From positions 434,001-498,000 of the forward strand of contig NZ_JACHLM010000001.1 of the NCBI RefSeq assembly GCF_014207965.1: a stretch of 64,000 nucleotides of DNA, in the 5' to 3' direction. Under the pieces are notes generated by a model. It was not told the origin of the DNA, did no database searches, and saw only the letters and a list, made by a program, of their open reading frames with translations. The position numbers and the translations under genes are program-made. Source of the stretch: Brevundimonas bullata (GTDB taxonomy: Bacteria; Pseudomonadota; Alphaproteobacteria; Caulobacterales; Caulobacteraceae). This document shows positions 28,243-38,163 of the stretch, piece by piece; position 1 is the first letter of the stretch, and each line of letters begins with the position of its first letter.

Positions 28243-29364
28243 ATGACCCAGCAAACCTTCACCGACGCCGACCGCAACGACGGCCTCGAGCCCGACATGG
28301 TCGATCAGAACAATGCGCCGAAGTCGGAGGCGCCCGCCAAGGGCGTCGTGCCGATGAACATGATCCAGGCCCTGAACTCGGCCATCGACGTCAAGATGAC
28401 CGAGGACCCGAACGTCCTGTCGTTCGGCGAGGACGCGGGCTATTTCGGCGGCGTCTTCCGCGTCACCGACCAGCTGCAGCAGAAGCACGGCCTGACCCGC
28501 AGCTTCGACGCCCCGATTTCGGAGTGCGGCATCGTCGCCGCCGCCATCGGCATGGGCGCCTATGGCCTGCGCCCGGTCGTCGAGATCCAGTTCGCCGACT
28601 ACATCTATCCGGCCTATGACCAGATCGTCTCCGAAGCGGCCAAGATGCGCTACCGCTCGGGCGGTCAGTTCACCTCGCCGATCACGATCCGCAGCCCCTA
28701 CGGCGGCGGCATCTTCGGCGGCCAGACCCACAGCCAGTCGCCGGAAGCCCTGTTCACCCACATCGCGGGTCTGAAGGTCGTCATTCCGTCCAACCCCTAT
28801 GACGCCAAGGGCCTGTTGATCGCCGCCATCGAGGACGATGATCCGGTCGTCTTCTTCGAGCCCAAACGCCTCTACAACGGCCCCTTCGACGGCTGGCACG
28901 AGAAGCCGGTTTCGCCGTGGAAGACCCAGGAGCTGGCCCAGGTCCCGACCGAGAAATACGCCCTGCCCATCGGCAAGGCCCGCGTCATGCGCGAAGGTTC
29001 GGACGTCACCATCCTGGCCTATGGCACCATGGTCTGGGTGGCTCTGGCCGGCGCCGAGCACGCGGGCGTGGACGCCGAGGTCATCGACCTGCGCACCCTC
29101 GTGCCGCTGGACATCGAGACCATCGAAGCCAGCGTCAAGAAGACCGGCCGCTGCGTCATCGTGCATGAGGCGCCCAAGACCTCGGGCTTCGGGGGCGAGC
29201 TGTCGGCCCTGGTTCAGGAACGCTGCTTCTATAATCTGGAGGCGCCCATCGTGCGCGTGACCGGCTGGGACACCCCCTACCCGCACGCCTTCGAGTGGGA
29301 ATACTTCCCCGGCCCGCAACGCGTGGCCGACGCCCTGAAAGCCGTCATGTCGGGAGGCCGTTAA
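28243..29364 (+). CDS. bkdA2: Branched-chain 2-oxoacid dehydrogenase E1, beta subunit
   Basis: A 373-residue E1 beta subunit. A 35-residue extension (MTQQTFTDADRNDGLEPDM and on) precedes the transketolase pyrimidine domain, which starts at VPMNMIQALNSAIDVKMTED. Marks are FGEDAGYFGGVFRVT, APISECGIVAAAIGMG, VVEIQFADYIYPAYDQI and YGGGIFGGQTHSQSPE. The C-terminal transketolase domain ends YPHAFEWEYFPGPQRV. The two-base gap to bkdA1 and one-base gap to bkdB show a tight operon. Confidence 0.95.
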   Translation: MTQQTFTDADRNDGLEPDMVDQNNAPKSEAPAKGVVPMNMIQALNSAIDVKMTEDPNVLSFGEDAGYFGGVFRVTDQLQQKHGLTRSFDAPISECGIVAAAIGMGAYGLRPVVEIQFADYIYPAYDQIVSEAAKMRYRSGGQFTSPITIRSPYGGGIFGGQTHSQSPEALFTHIAGLKVVIPSNPYDAKGLLIAAIEDDDPVVFFEPKRLYNGPFDGWHEKPVSPWKTQELAQVPTEKYALPIGKARVMREGSDVTILAYGTMVWVALAGAEHAGVDAEVIDLRTLVPLDIETIEASVKKTGRCVIVHEAPKTSGFGGELSALVQERCFYNLEAPIVRVTGWDTPYPHAFEWEYFPGPQRVADALKAVMSGGR

Positions 29365-29365
29365 G

Positions 29366-31006
29366 ATGGGTCGTTTCGTCTTCAAGCTGCCCGACGTGGG
29401 CGAAGGCACCGCCGAGGCCGAACTGGTCGCCTGGCACGTGGCGGTCGGCGACAGGGTCGAGGAAGACCAGATCGTCGCCGACATCATGACCGACAAGGCC
29501 ACGGTGGAAATCACCGCCCCGGTCAGCGGCAAGGTTCTGGCCATCCACGGCGAGCCGGGCCAGATGATCCCGGTGCGCGGCCCCCTGGTCGAGTTCGAGG
29601 TCGAGGGCGCGGGCAATGCCGCCGACGCCGAGCCGACGCCGGCTCCCGTCGCCGCCAAACCCGAGCCTGCCCCGGTCGCCGTCGAAGCGCCGAAGGCAGA
29701 AGCCGCCCCGGTCAGCGCCCCGGCCGCCGCCGGAGCGAACTATGTGTTCAAGCTGCCCGATGTGGGCGAGGGCACGGCTGAGGCCGAACTGGTCGGCTGG
29801 CACGTCAAGGTCGGCGATGCGGTCGAGGAAGACCAGATCGTCGCCGAGATCATGACCGACAAGGCCACCGTCGAACTGACCTCGCCCGTCAGCGGCGTGG
29901 TCGTGGCCCTGCATGGCGAGGCTGGACAACAGCTGCCCGTCGGCGGGCCTCTGGTCAGCTTCAAGGTCGAGGGCAAGGGCAATGTCGCCGCGGCTCCGGC
30001 TGCTGCCGCCGCGGCTCCCGTCGCCAAGGCCGAGCCCGCGCCAGTCGCCAAGCCCGCTGCGGCCCCCGCCCCCAAGGCCGAAGCCAAGCCCGTCCCGGCC
30101 ATGACCGGCCGTCAGCCGGGCGAACGCGCCCTGGCCTCGCCCGCCGTGCGCAACCGCGCTCGCGATCTGGGCATCGACCTGGCCTTCGTGCCGGGCTCCG
30201 GCCCCGCCGGCCGCATCCAGCATGAAGACCTGGACGCCTTCGTCGCACGCGGCGGTTCGCTGCCCGCCACGACCGTTGGAACGGCCTCCTCGACCTATGC
30301 CCGCGCCGAGGGAACCACCGAGACCAAGATCATCGGCCTGCGCCGCAAGATCGCGGAGAAGATGGCCGAGAGCGTGCGTCGCATCCCGCACATCACCTAT
30401 GTCGAGGAAATCGACATGACGGCGGTGGAGGAGCTGCGCGCCCACCTCAACGCCACCAAGGCCAAGGACCAGCCCAAGCTGAACGTCCTGCCCTTCATCG
30501 CCCGCGCCATCGTCGTGGCCCTGCGCGACCAGCCGACGATCAACAGCCACTATGACGACGAGGCCGGAGTGCTGACGACGCACGCCCCTGTCCACCTGGG
30601 CATCGCCGCCCAGACGCCGAACGGCCTGATGGTGCCGGTCGTCCGCCACGCCGAGGCGCTGGACCCCTACGCCACCGCCCTTGAAATCGCCCGCGTCTCG
30701 GGCGCGGCCAAGGACGGCTCGGCCAAGCGCGAGGAGCTGTCCGGCTCGACCATCACCATCACCTCGCTGGGGACGCTGGGCGGCGTGGTTCACACGCCCA
30801 TCATCAACCACCCCGAGGTCGCCATCGTCGGCCCGAACAAGATCGCCGAGCGCGTGGTGATCAAGGACGGCCAGATGGTCGTGCGCAAGATGATGAACCT
30901 GTCCTCGTCCTTCGATCACCGCATCGTCGACGGCCATGACGCCGCGGTCTTCGTGCAGCGCATCAAGGGGTTGCTGGAGCACCCGGCCACGCTCTGGATG
31001 AACTAA
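29366..31006 (+). CDS. bkdB: Branched-chain 2-oxoacid dehydrogenase E2 with two lipoyl domains
   Basis: A 546-residue dihydrolipoyl transacylase. Two lipoyl domains are clear: the first at residues 1-80 and the second at about 127-205, each opening FKLPDVGEGTAEAELV and carrying the lipoylated lysine in MTDKATVE. Pro/Ala-rich linkers follow, then the E1/E3-binding domain (ASPAVRNRARDLGIDL, near 250-285). The catalytic domain has the active-site box SSSFDHRIVDGHDAAVF near the end. Most bacterial BkdB proteins have one lipoyl domain, so the near-identical pair suggests a recent duplication. Confidence 0.94.
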   Translation: MGRFVFKLPDVGEGTAEAELVAWHVAVGDRVEEDQIVADIMTDKATVEITAPVSGKVLAIHGEPGQMIPVRGPLVEFEVEGAGNAADAEPTPAPVAAKPEPAPVAVEAPKAEAAPVSAPAAAGANYVFKLPDVGEGTAEAELVGWHVKVGDAVEEDQIVAEIMTDKATVELTSPVSGVVVALHGEAGQQLPVGGPLVSFKVEGKGNVAAAPAAAAAAPVAKAEPAPVAKPAAAPAPKAEAKPVPAMTGRQPGERALASPAVRNRARDLGIDLAFVPGSGPAGRIQHEDLDAFVARGGSLPATTVGTASSTYARAEGTTETKIIGLRRKIAEKMAESVRRIPHITYVEEIDMTAVEELRAHLNATKAKDQPKLNVLPFIARAIVVALRDQPTINSHYDDEAGVLTTHAPVHLGIAAQTPNGLMVPVVRHAEALDPYATALEIARVSGAAKDGSAKREELSGSTITITSLGTLGGVVHTPIINHPEVAIVGPNKIAERVVIKDGQMVVRKMMNLSSSFDHRIVDGHDAAVFVQRIKGLLEHPATLWMN

Positions 31007-31021
31007 GAACCCAGCACCTTC

Positions 31022-31405
31022 CTTCCGCTCATCCCCGCGGAGGCGGGGACCCAAGGCTTTAGCTTCGGACCCCGCCCTTGGCCTTCTTCACCTACATCAT
31101 GGCCAGCCGACGGAATGGGACGCTCTATACGGGCTCGACGGACGACCTCGGTCTGCGCGCCTGGCAGCACAAGGAAGCGGCGGGGTCCAAGTTCACCGCC
31201 GAGCACGGCGTTGAGAGACTGGTCTGATTCGAGGCCCACGAAACCCGCGAGGCGGCGTTTCGACGGGAGCGGCAGATCAAGAAGTAGAACCGCCAGTGGA
31301 AACTGCGGCTGATTGAAGAAATGAACCCCGGCTGGCGCGATCTCGTCGAGACGTTGAGCGCCTAGCCAAAACCTGGGTCCCCGCCTCCGCGGGGATGAGC
31401 GGAAG
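31022..31405. repeat. Perfect 32-base inverted repeats bracketing a GIY-YIG pseudogene (family copy 2)
   Basis: Left arm 31022-31053 starts CTTCCGCTCATCC and ends GGGGACCCA. Right arm 31374-31405 is its exact reverse complement. Each arm contains a 7-bp stem (TCCCCGC-GGAG-GCGGGGA). The 320 bases between hold only the GIY-YIG pseudogene. The whole unit sits inside the bkd operon between bkdB and lpd. Confidence 0.85.
31078..31365 (+). pseudogene. GIY-YIG endonuclease family pseudogene
   Basis: Read from a TTG at 31078, the frame gives AFFTYIMASRRNGTLYTGST and so on. This matches small GIY-YIG proteins (UPF0213/YhbQ-like), including the Tyr-rich start and the GLRAWQHKEA helix. Two in-frame stops break it: TGA at 31225-31227 and TAG at 31285-31287. 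Family members normally have Trp at both places (RLVW, IKxW), so each is one base from TGG. The reading frame otherwise continues undamaged to TAG at 31363. It is therefore a recently inactivated gene. Confidence 0.82.
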
Positions 31406-31416
31406 TTGTTCGGATC

Positions 31417-32811
31417 ATGCAGACCCTGAAAACCAAAGTCCTGATCATCGGCGCCGGGACCGGCGGCTATGTCGCGGGCATCCGTTGCGGCCAGCTGGGC
31501 CTGGACACCGTGCTGGTGGACGGCGGCGATGGGCTGGGCGGGACCTGCCTGAACGTCGGCTGCATTCCGTCCAAGGCCATCATCCACGCGGCGGGCAAGT
31601 ATGAGACGGTGCTGAAAGCCGCCGGCGACGGGACCCTGGGCATCACCGCGTCGGCCCCGGCCATCGACCTGTCCAAGACGGTCGAGTGGAAGGACGGCAT
31701 CGTCAAGAAGCTGAACGCCGGCGTCGCCGCCCTGCTGAAGAAGGCCAAGGTCAAGGTCATCAAGGGCTGGGCCGAGTTCACCGACGCCAAGACCTGCCGC
31801 GTCGAGACCGCCGACGGCCCCATCCTGATCACCGCCGAACACGTCATCCTGGCTACGGGGTCGGAGCCGGTAGAACTGCCCTTCCTGCCCTTCGGCGGCG
31901 ACGTGATTTCCTCGACCGAGGCCCTGAGCCTGTCCGAAGTGCCCAAGAAGCTGGTCGTCGTCGGCGGCGGCTATATCGGCCTGGAACTGGGCATCGCCTT
32001 CCGCAAGCTGGGCGCCGAAGTCGCTATCGTCGAGATGGCCGACCGCCTGCTGCCGCTCTACGACAAGGCCCTGACCGACCCGGTGCAGAAGTGGCTGGAG
32101 AAGCACGGCGTCGAGCTGTTCCTCGGCGCCCGCGCCGGCGGCTTCGGAGACGGCAAGCTGAACGTCACCGACAAGGACGGAAACCCGATGCAGCTGGACG
32201 CCGACAAGGTGCTGGTCACCGTCGGCCGCCGTCCGCGCACCAAGGGCTGGGGTCTGGAGACCATGGGCGTGGCCATGGACGGCGCCTTCGTCAAGATCGA
32301 CAAGCGCTGCGCCACCAGCATGAAGAACGTCTGGGCGGTCGGCGACCTGACCGGCGAACCCATGCTGGCGCACAAGGGCTCGGCCCAGGGCGAGGTCGTG
32401 GCCGAGATCATTGCGGGCCATGATCGCGTCTTCGATCCCGTCACCATCGCCGCCGTCTGCTTCACCGAGCCGGAAATCGTCTCGGCGGGCCTGGGTCCGC
32501 AGGACGTCGAGGGCCGCGACGACGTGATCCAGTCCGTCTTCCCCTTCGCCGCCATCGGCCGCGCCCTGGCCATCGAGGCCGGCGAGGACGGCGGCTTCGT
32601 CCGCGTCATCGCCTCCAAGTCCGACCACCGCATCCTCGGCATCCAGGCCGTCGGCCAGCACGTCTCGGAGATGTCCAACAGCTTCGCCCAGATGCTGGAA
32701 ATGGGCGCCGTGCTGGAAGACGTGGCGGGCACTATCCATGTCCACCCGACGCTGGGCGAGGCCTTCCACGAGGCCAGCCTGCGGGCCCTGGGCCACGCGA
32801 TTCATATCTAA
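31417..32811 (+). CDS. lpd: Dihydrolipoyl dehydrogenase (E3)
   Basis: A 464-residue FAD/NAD flavoprotein that reoxidises the lipoyl groups of the E2. The FAD motif is VLIIGAGTGGYVAGIR (residues 8-23). The redox disulfide is in GGTCLNVGCIPSKA (about C44/C49). The NAD motif is VVVGGGYIGLELG, and the His-Glu dyad region is HVHPTLGEAFHEA near the end. It is the last gene of the bkd operon, separated from bkdB by 410 bases containing the repeat-bracketed pseudogene, so it may have its own expression signals. Confidence 0.96.
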   Translation: MQTLKTKVLIIGAGTGGYVAGIRCGQLGLDTVLVDGGDGLGGTCLNVGCIPSKAIIHAAGKYETVLKAAGDGTLGITASAPAIDLSKTVEWKDGIVKKLNAGVAALLKKAKVKVIKGWAEFTDAKTCRVETADGPILITAEHVILATGSEPVELPFLPFGGDVISSTEALSLSEVPKKLVVVGGGYIGLELGIAFRKLGAEVAIVEMADRLLPLYDKALTDPVQKWLEKHGVELFLGARAGGFGDGKLNVTDKDGNPMQLDADKVLVTVGRRPRTKGWGLETMGVAMDGAFVKIDKRCATSMKNVWAVGDLTGEPMLAHKGSAQGEVVAEIIAGHDRVFDPVTIAAVCFTEPEIVSAGLGPQDVEGRDDVIQSVFPFAAIGRALAIEAGEDGGFVRVIASKSDHRILGIQAVGQHVSEMSNSFAQMLEMGAVLEDVAGTIHVHPTLGEAFHEASLRALGHAIHI

Positions 32812-32857
32812 GCGAAGAGCGCTACGTTCGCGACGCGGTCGCTCGCTGCTTGAGCGC
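32809..32857. repeat. Interspersed repeat following lpd (copy 2)
   Basis: Bases 32828-32857 equal 4261-4290 behind gcrA over 30 bases (TCGCGACGCGG at the start, TTGAGCGC at the end). The preceding 19 bases, starting at the stop codon, are similar but with small insertions and changes. An internal GCGAC/GTCGC palindrome is present. Confidence 0.7.
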
Positions 32858-32945
32858 AGTTGAGCAGGCCGCGTCGAACACCCTATCCGGCGCCGCTTGC
32901 CCAGCACGAGCAAAGGGGCGAGGCTTCCACAAACGGGAGGCTTCG

Positions 32946-33305
32946 ATGAGCGCCGAGACGCACTACCTGGCCATCTTCACCAGTGACAAGACCGGCCCCA
33001 AATGGCGGGCCTGGCGCTCCATGAGCGAGGCCCAGCAGGCCGAGACGGCCCGCATCGGCGTGGCCGCCGTCGCCGCCTGGGAAGAGGCGCACCGCGCCTC
33101 CATCGTCTTTCAGGGCGGCCCGCTGGGCCCGACCAAGCGCATCGGCGACGACGGCGCCGTGACGGACATGGTCAACCTGCTGACCGTCTTCATGGTGGTG
33201 CGCGCCGACAGCCACGAGGCGGCGACCCGCCTGTTCGAAGACCACCCGCACATGAGCATCTTCGTCTGCGACGGGGTGGAGGTGATGCCGGTGCTGGGGG
33301 ACTAG
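32946..33305 (+). CDS. YCII-like (DGPF-type) domain protein
   Basis: A 119-residue ferredoxin-like-fold protein resembling the YCII family (HYLAIFTSDKTGPKWRAWRS at the start, VVRADSHEAATRLFEDHPHM near the end). The ATG at 32946 follows GGGAGGC. Members include sigma-factor-associated and dehalogenase-like proteins, but no catalytic role can be assigned. It is GC-rich like its surroundings, in contrast with the gene just downstream. Confidence 0.72.
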   Translation: MSAETHYLAIFTSDKTGPKWRAWRSMSEAQQAETARIGVAAVAAWEEAHRASIVFQGGPLGPTKRIGDDGAVTDMVNLLTVFMVVRADSHEAATRLFEDHPHMSIFVCDGVEVMPVLGD

Positions 33306-33372
33306 AAGATATCGACTGTTGTGCTTCGATCAGTGCAACCCCATACATCCATAGATTGGGGGAGAGCCAATC

Positions 33373-34470
33373 GTGGACATCAGGAACTCAAGGCAAGTTG
33401 AAAAATTTGCCCAAATTAGACCTCGCTACGTCGCGTTTAGCGACAGCCTAAGGGGCCTCCTAGAGAGCCTAGTGATAGCTCACGACATGAAATACCATGT
33501 TGTCGAAGCCAGAGCTAAAACAGTCGATTCATTTTCCGATAAAATAAACCGACCCAGCAAATCTTACTCCGATCCCCTATCTCAAATTGAAGATCTTTGC
33601 GGATCGCGGATAATATGTTACTTTGTTGATGATTTAGAAAAAATTGTATCTATTATTAAAAATGAGTTCCAAGTAATCTCTGAAGAGACAGCGCACCAAC
33701 AAGAAAAGCTTAATGTTGATCAGTTTGGCTACTTAAGTTATCATCTAATTATAAAATTAAACGAAATTCGAAATAACCTCATAGAGTGGAGGGAATTTAA
33801 GGATTTTAGAGCTGAAATACAAATAAGAACAGTGGTTCAGCACGCCTGGTCGGCCGTATCCCACACTGTTCAATATAAAAGAGAGATGGATATACCATCT
33901 CCATTTAGAAGACGCCTACATCGCATAGCAGGCCTATTCGAATTAGCTGACGAAGAATTCGTTGCAATAAGAAATCAAAGGAAAAGTCTAAAAGAATCTG
34001 CAATTAGCAATATTGCAGATGGGAACACTGATATACCTATAAATGCTGACAGCGTATCCGCACTCTTGGCTACCTGGAAAGGAATACCTGATTTAGTTTC
34101 TTCAGCGTCTAACGCCGGATTCATCATAGATGATGATGTATACGATGATGATGCAAATTACGTAGGAACAATTTCCAATTTTGCAAATAAGATAGGCATG
34201 AGGTCCATTGAGGACCTAGAAAGCGCTCTATCAAATATTGACCAGGCATACCTTGATCAGTTGTGCTCAGAGAGTCGCGGAGAATGGTATTCTAGTCCAG
34301 AATTTATAGCGCTACTTATTCTAATTTACTCATCTGATGGAAAAATCACAAAATCCGACCTCGTGCAAAACGGTTTCGAGGATGGGATCGCTGCACGCGT
34401 AATAAGAGTCGCCAGTTCAGTGAGAGCGGACGCAAAGGAAAATTCCAAACGATCACCGGATAAGGACTAG
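33373..34470 (+). CDS. RelA/SpoT-domain nucleotidyltransferase on an AT-rich island
   Basis: A 365-residue protein. Residues 40-170 match small alarmone synthetases: RAKTVDSFSDKI (R47, K49, S53, K57), EDLCGSRIICYF (D74, R79), GYLSYH (G119-H124), and AEIQIRTVVQHAW with catalytic Glu148. The set looks intact, so (p)ppGpp synthesis or toxSAS-type pyrophosphorylation of tRNA is plausible. Residues 200-365 are helical and unrecognised. It starts at GTG after GGGGGAGAG. The gene is strongly AT-rich: two 60-base lines counted by hand give 24 and 23 G+C. No antitoxin-like neighbour is seen. It was probably acquired by transfer. Confidence 0.85.
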   Translation: MDIRNSRQVEKFAQIRPRYVAFSDSLRGLLESLVIAHDMKYHVVEARAKTVDSFSDKINRPSKSYSDPLSQIEDLCGSRIICYFVDDLEKIVSIIKNEFQVISEETAHQQEKLNVDQFGYLSYHLIIKLNEIRNNLIEWREFKDFRAEIQIRTVVQHAWSAVSHTVQYKREMDIPSPFRRRLHRIAGLFELADEEFVAIRNQRKSLKESAISNIADGNTDIPINADSVSALLATWKGIPDLVSSASNAGFIIDDDVYDDDANYVGTISNFANKIGMRSIEDLESALSNIDQAYLDQLCSESRGEWYSSPEFIALLILIYSSDGKITKSDLVQNGFEDGIAARVIRVASSVRADAKENSKRSPDKD

Positions 34471-34504
34471 ACTAGGCGCGGTGCTAGCCCGCTCCCCCAC
34501 TGTC

Positions 34505-34680
34505 GTCATCCTCCGGCGAAGCGAAGCGGAGACCGGGGGACCCAGCGGCACCTAAGGCGAAACCGCTCACCCCGCACGCCCTCGACAGGGAGGCTGCTAC
34601 GCGCCGAGCATTGCTTCACGCTCCCACGCGCCGCTGGGTCCCCCGGTCTGCGCCGCCAACGCGGCTTGCCGGAGGATGAC
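34505..34680. repeat. Paired REP-like inverted repeat, CATCC/GGGACC family (copy 3)
   Basis: The left arm begins GTCATCCTCCGGCG and continues to GGGGGACCCAGCGGC. The right arm carries GCCGCTGGGTCCCCC and ends GGAGGATGAC at 34680. The arms closely match those at 18346-18492. The spacer of about 80 bases has no recognisable coding content. It directly follows the AT-rich RelA/SpoT gene. Confidence 0.8.
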
Positions 34681-34700
34681 GGAAGAGGGGGAGTGCATGG

Positions 34701-34730
34701 AAAAAGGGGTCGCGATATCGCGGCCCCTTT
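34701..34730 (-). terminator. Intrinsic terminator of clpB
   Basis: AAAGGGG...CGCGA (from 34703) pairs with TCGCG...CCCCTTT (to 34730) to give a near-perfect stem. On the minus strand it is followed by TTTTTCC. It lies 28 bases past the clpB stop codon and is oriented for clpB. Confidence 0.85.
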
Positions 34731-34758
34731 CTCAGATGAGGTCAGCAGGCGCCTGAGA

Positions 34759-37347
<2,589 letters not shown>

Positions 37348-37516
37348 TCGGTGCAGTCCCCTCGGAAGGCGGAAAACCAACAACGCGCCCTTCGACGAAG
37401 CGACGCCTTGAGGTGTGTCAAACCGAGGTGGGTGTGGCCGATGGGACACGCAAGACCGGTCACGCGCGATTGATGCGCGCCGCCGTCCCGGCCTAGCGTG
37501 GCTGCAGGAGGCCCTG

Positions 37517-38161
37517 ATGGAATTTCTGACGCACGTGCCGGTCGATCCGACGGTCGTCCTGCCCTTCCTGGCGGCGGTGGCGCTGATGGAGCTGACGCCG
37601 GGGCCGAACATGGGCTGGCTGGCGATCGTCTCGCTGTCGCAGGGGCGGACGGCGGGGCTGGCGGCGGTGGCCGGGATCACCCTGGGGTTGACGCTGTGGA
37701 TGGTCGCCGCCGCCTTCGGCCTGACCGAGGTGGTGCTGTTGTGGCCCGCCCTCTACCAGACCATCCGCTGGGCCGGGGTGGGCTTCCTGCTGTGGCTGGC
37801 CTGGGACGCCTGGCGCAGCACCGGGGACGGCGCGGACGCGGCGCCGGTCGAGACGCGGCGGCGCGCCCTGTTCCGGCGCGGCCTGATCGGCAACCTGCTG
37901 AACCCCAAGGCGGCCCTGCTCTATGTGGTCCTGTTGCCCGGCTTCATCCGCCCCGCCCACGGCTCGACGCTGACGCAGGCCCTGGCGTTGGGCAGCCTGC
38001 ACGTCGTGGTCAGCGTCATCGTCCACTCGGTCATCGTGCTGACGGCGGCGCGGGCGGGCGGCGCCCTTCTGACCCGCACCCAGGGGCCGGCGATGCGCGC
38101 CGTCATGGCCCTGGGCCTGGTCGCCATCGCCATCTGGACCGCCTGGGAGACGCGGGCCTGA
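37517..38161 (+). CDS. LysE-family amino acid exporter
   Basis: A 214-residue membrane protein of the LysE/RhtB family with about six hydrophobic segments. The family marks are [20 protein letters not shown] near residues 24-43 and [24 protein letters not shown] in the middle. A strong Shine-Dalgarno (AGGAGGCCCTG) precedes the ATG. The exported amino acid is unknown. It is divergent from clpB and convergent with the TonB-dependent receptor, two bases between stops. Confidence 0.9.
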   Translation: MEFLTHVPVDPTVVLPFLAAVALMELTPGPNMGWLAIVSLSQGRTAGLAAVAGITLGLTLWMVAAAFGLTEVVLLWPALYQTIRWAGVGFLLWLAWDAWRSTGDGADAAPVETRRRALFRRGLIGNLLNPKAALLYVVLLPGFIRPAHGSTLTQALALGSLHVVVSVIVHSVIVLTAARAGGALLTRTQGPAMRAVMALGLVAIAIWTAWETRA

Positions 38162-38163
38162 AA

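Noticed and set aside
33306..33372. Antitoxin gene directly upstream of the RelA/SpoT gene
   Set aside because: Only 67 bases separate it from the YCII-like gene, with no usable open frame.
37348..37516. Sigma-32 heat-shock promoter for clpB
   Set aside because: A TTGACA-like hexamer is present on the minus strand, but no convincing spaced CCCCAT-type -10 element was found, so no promoter is annotated.
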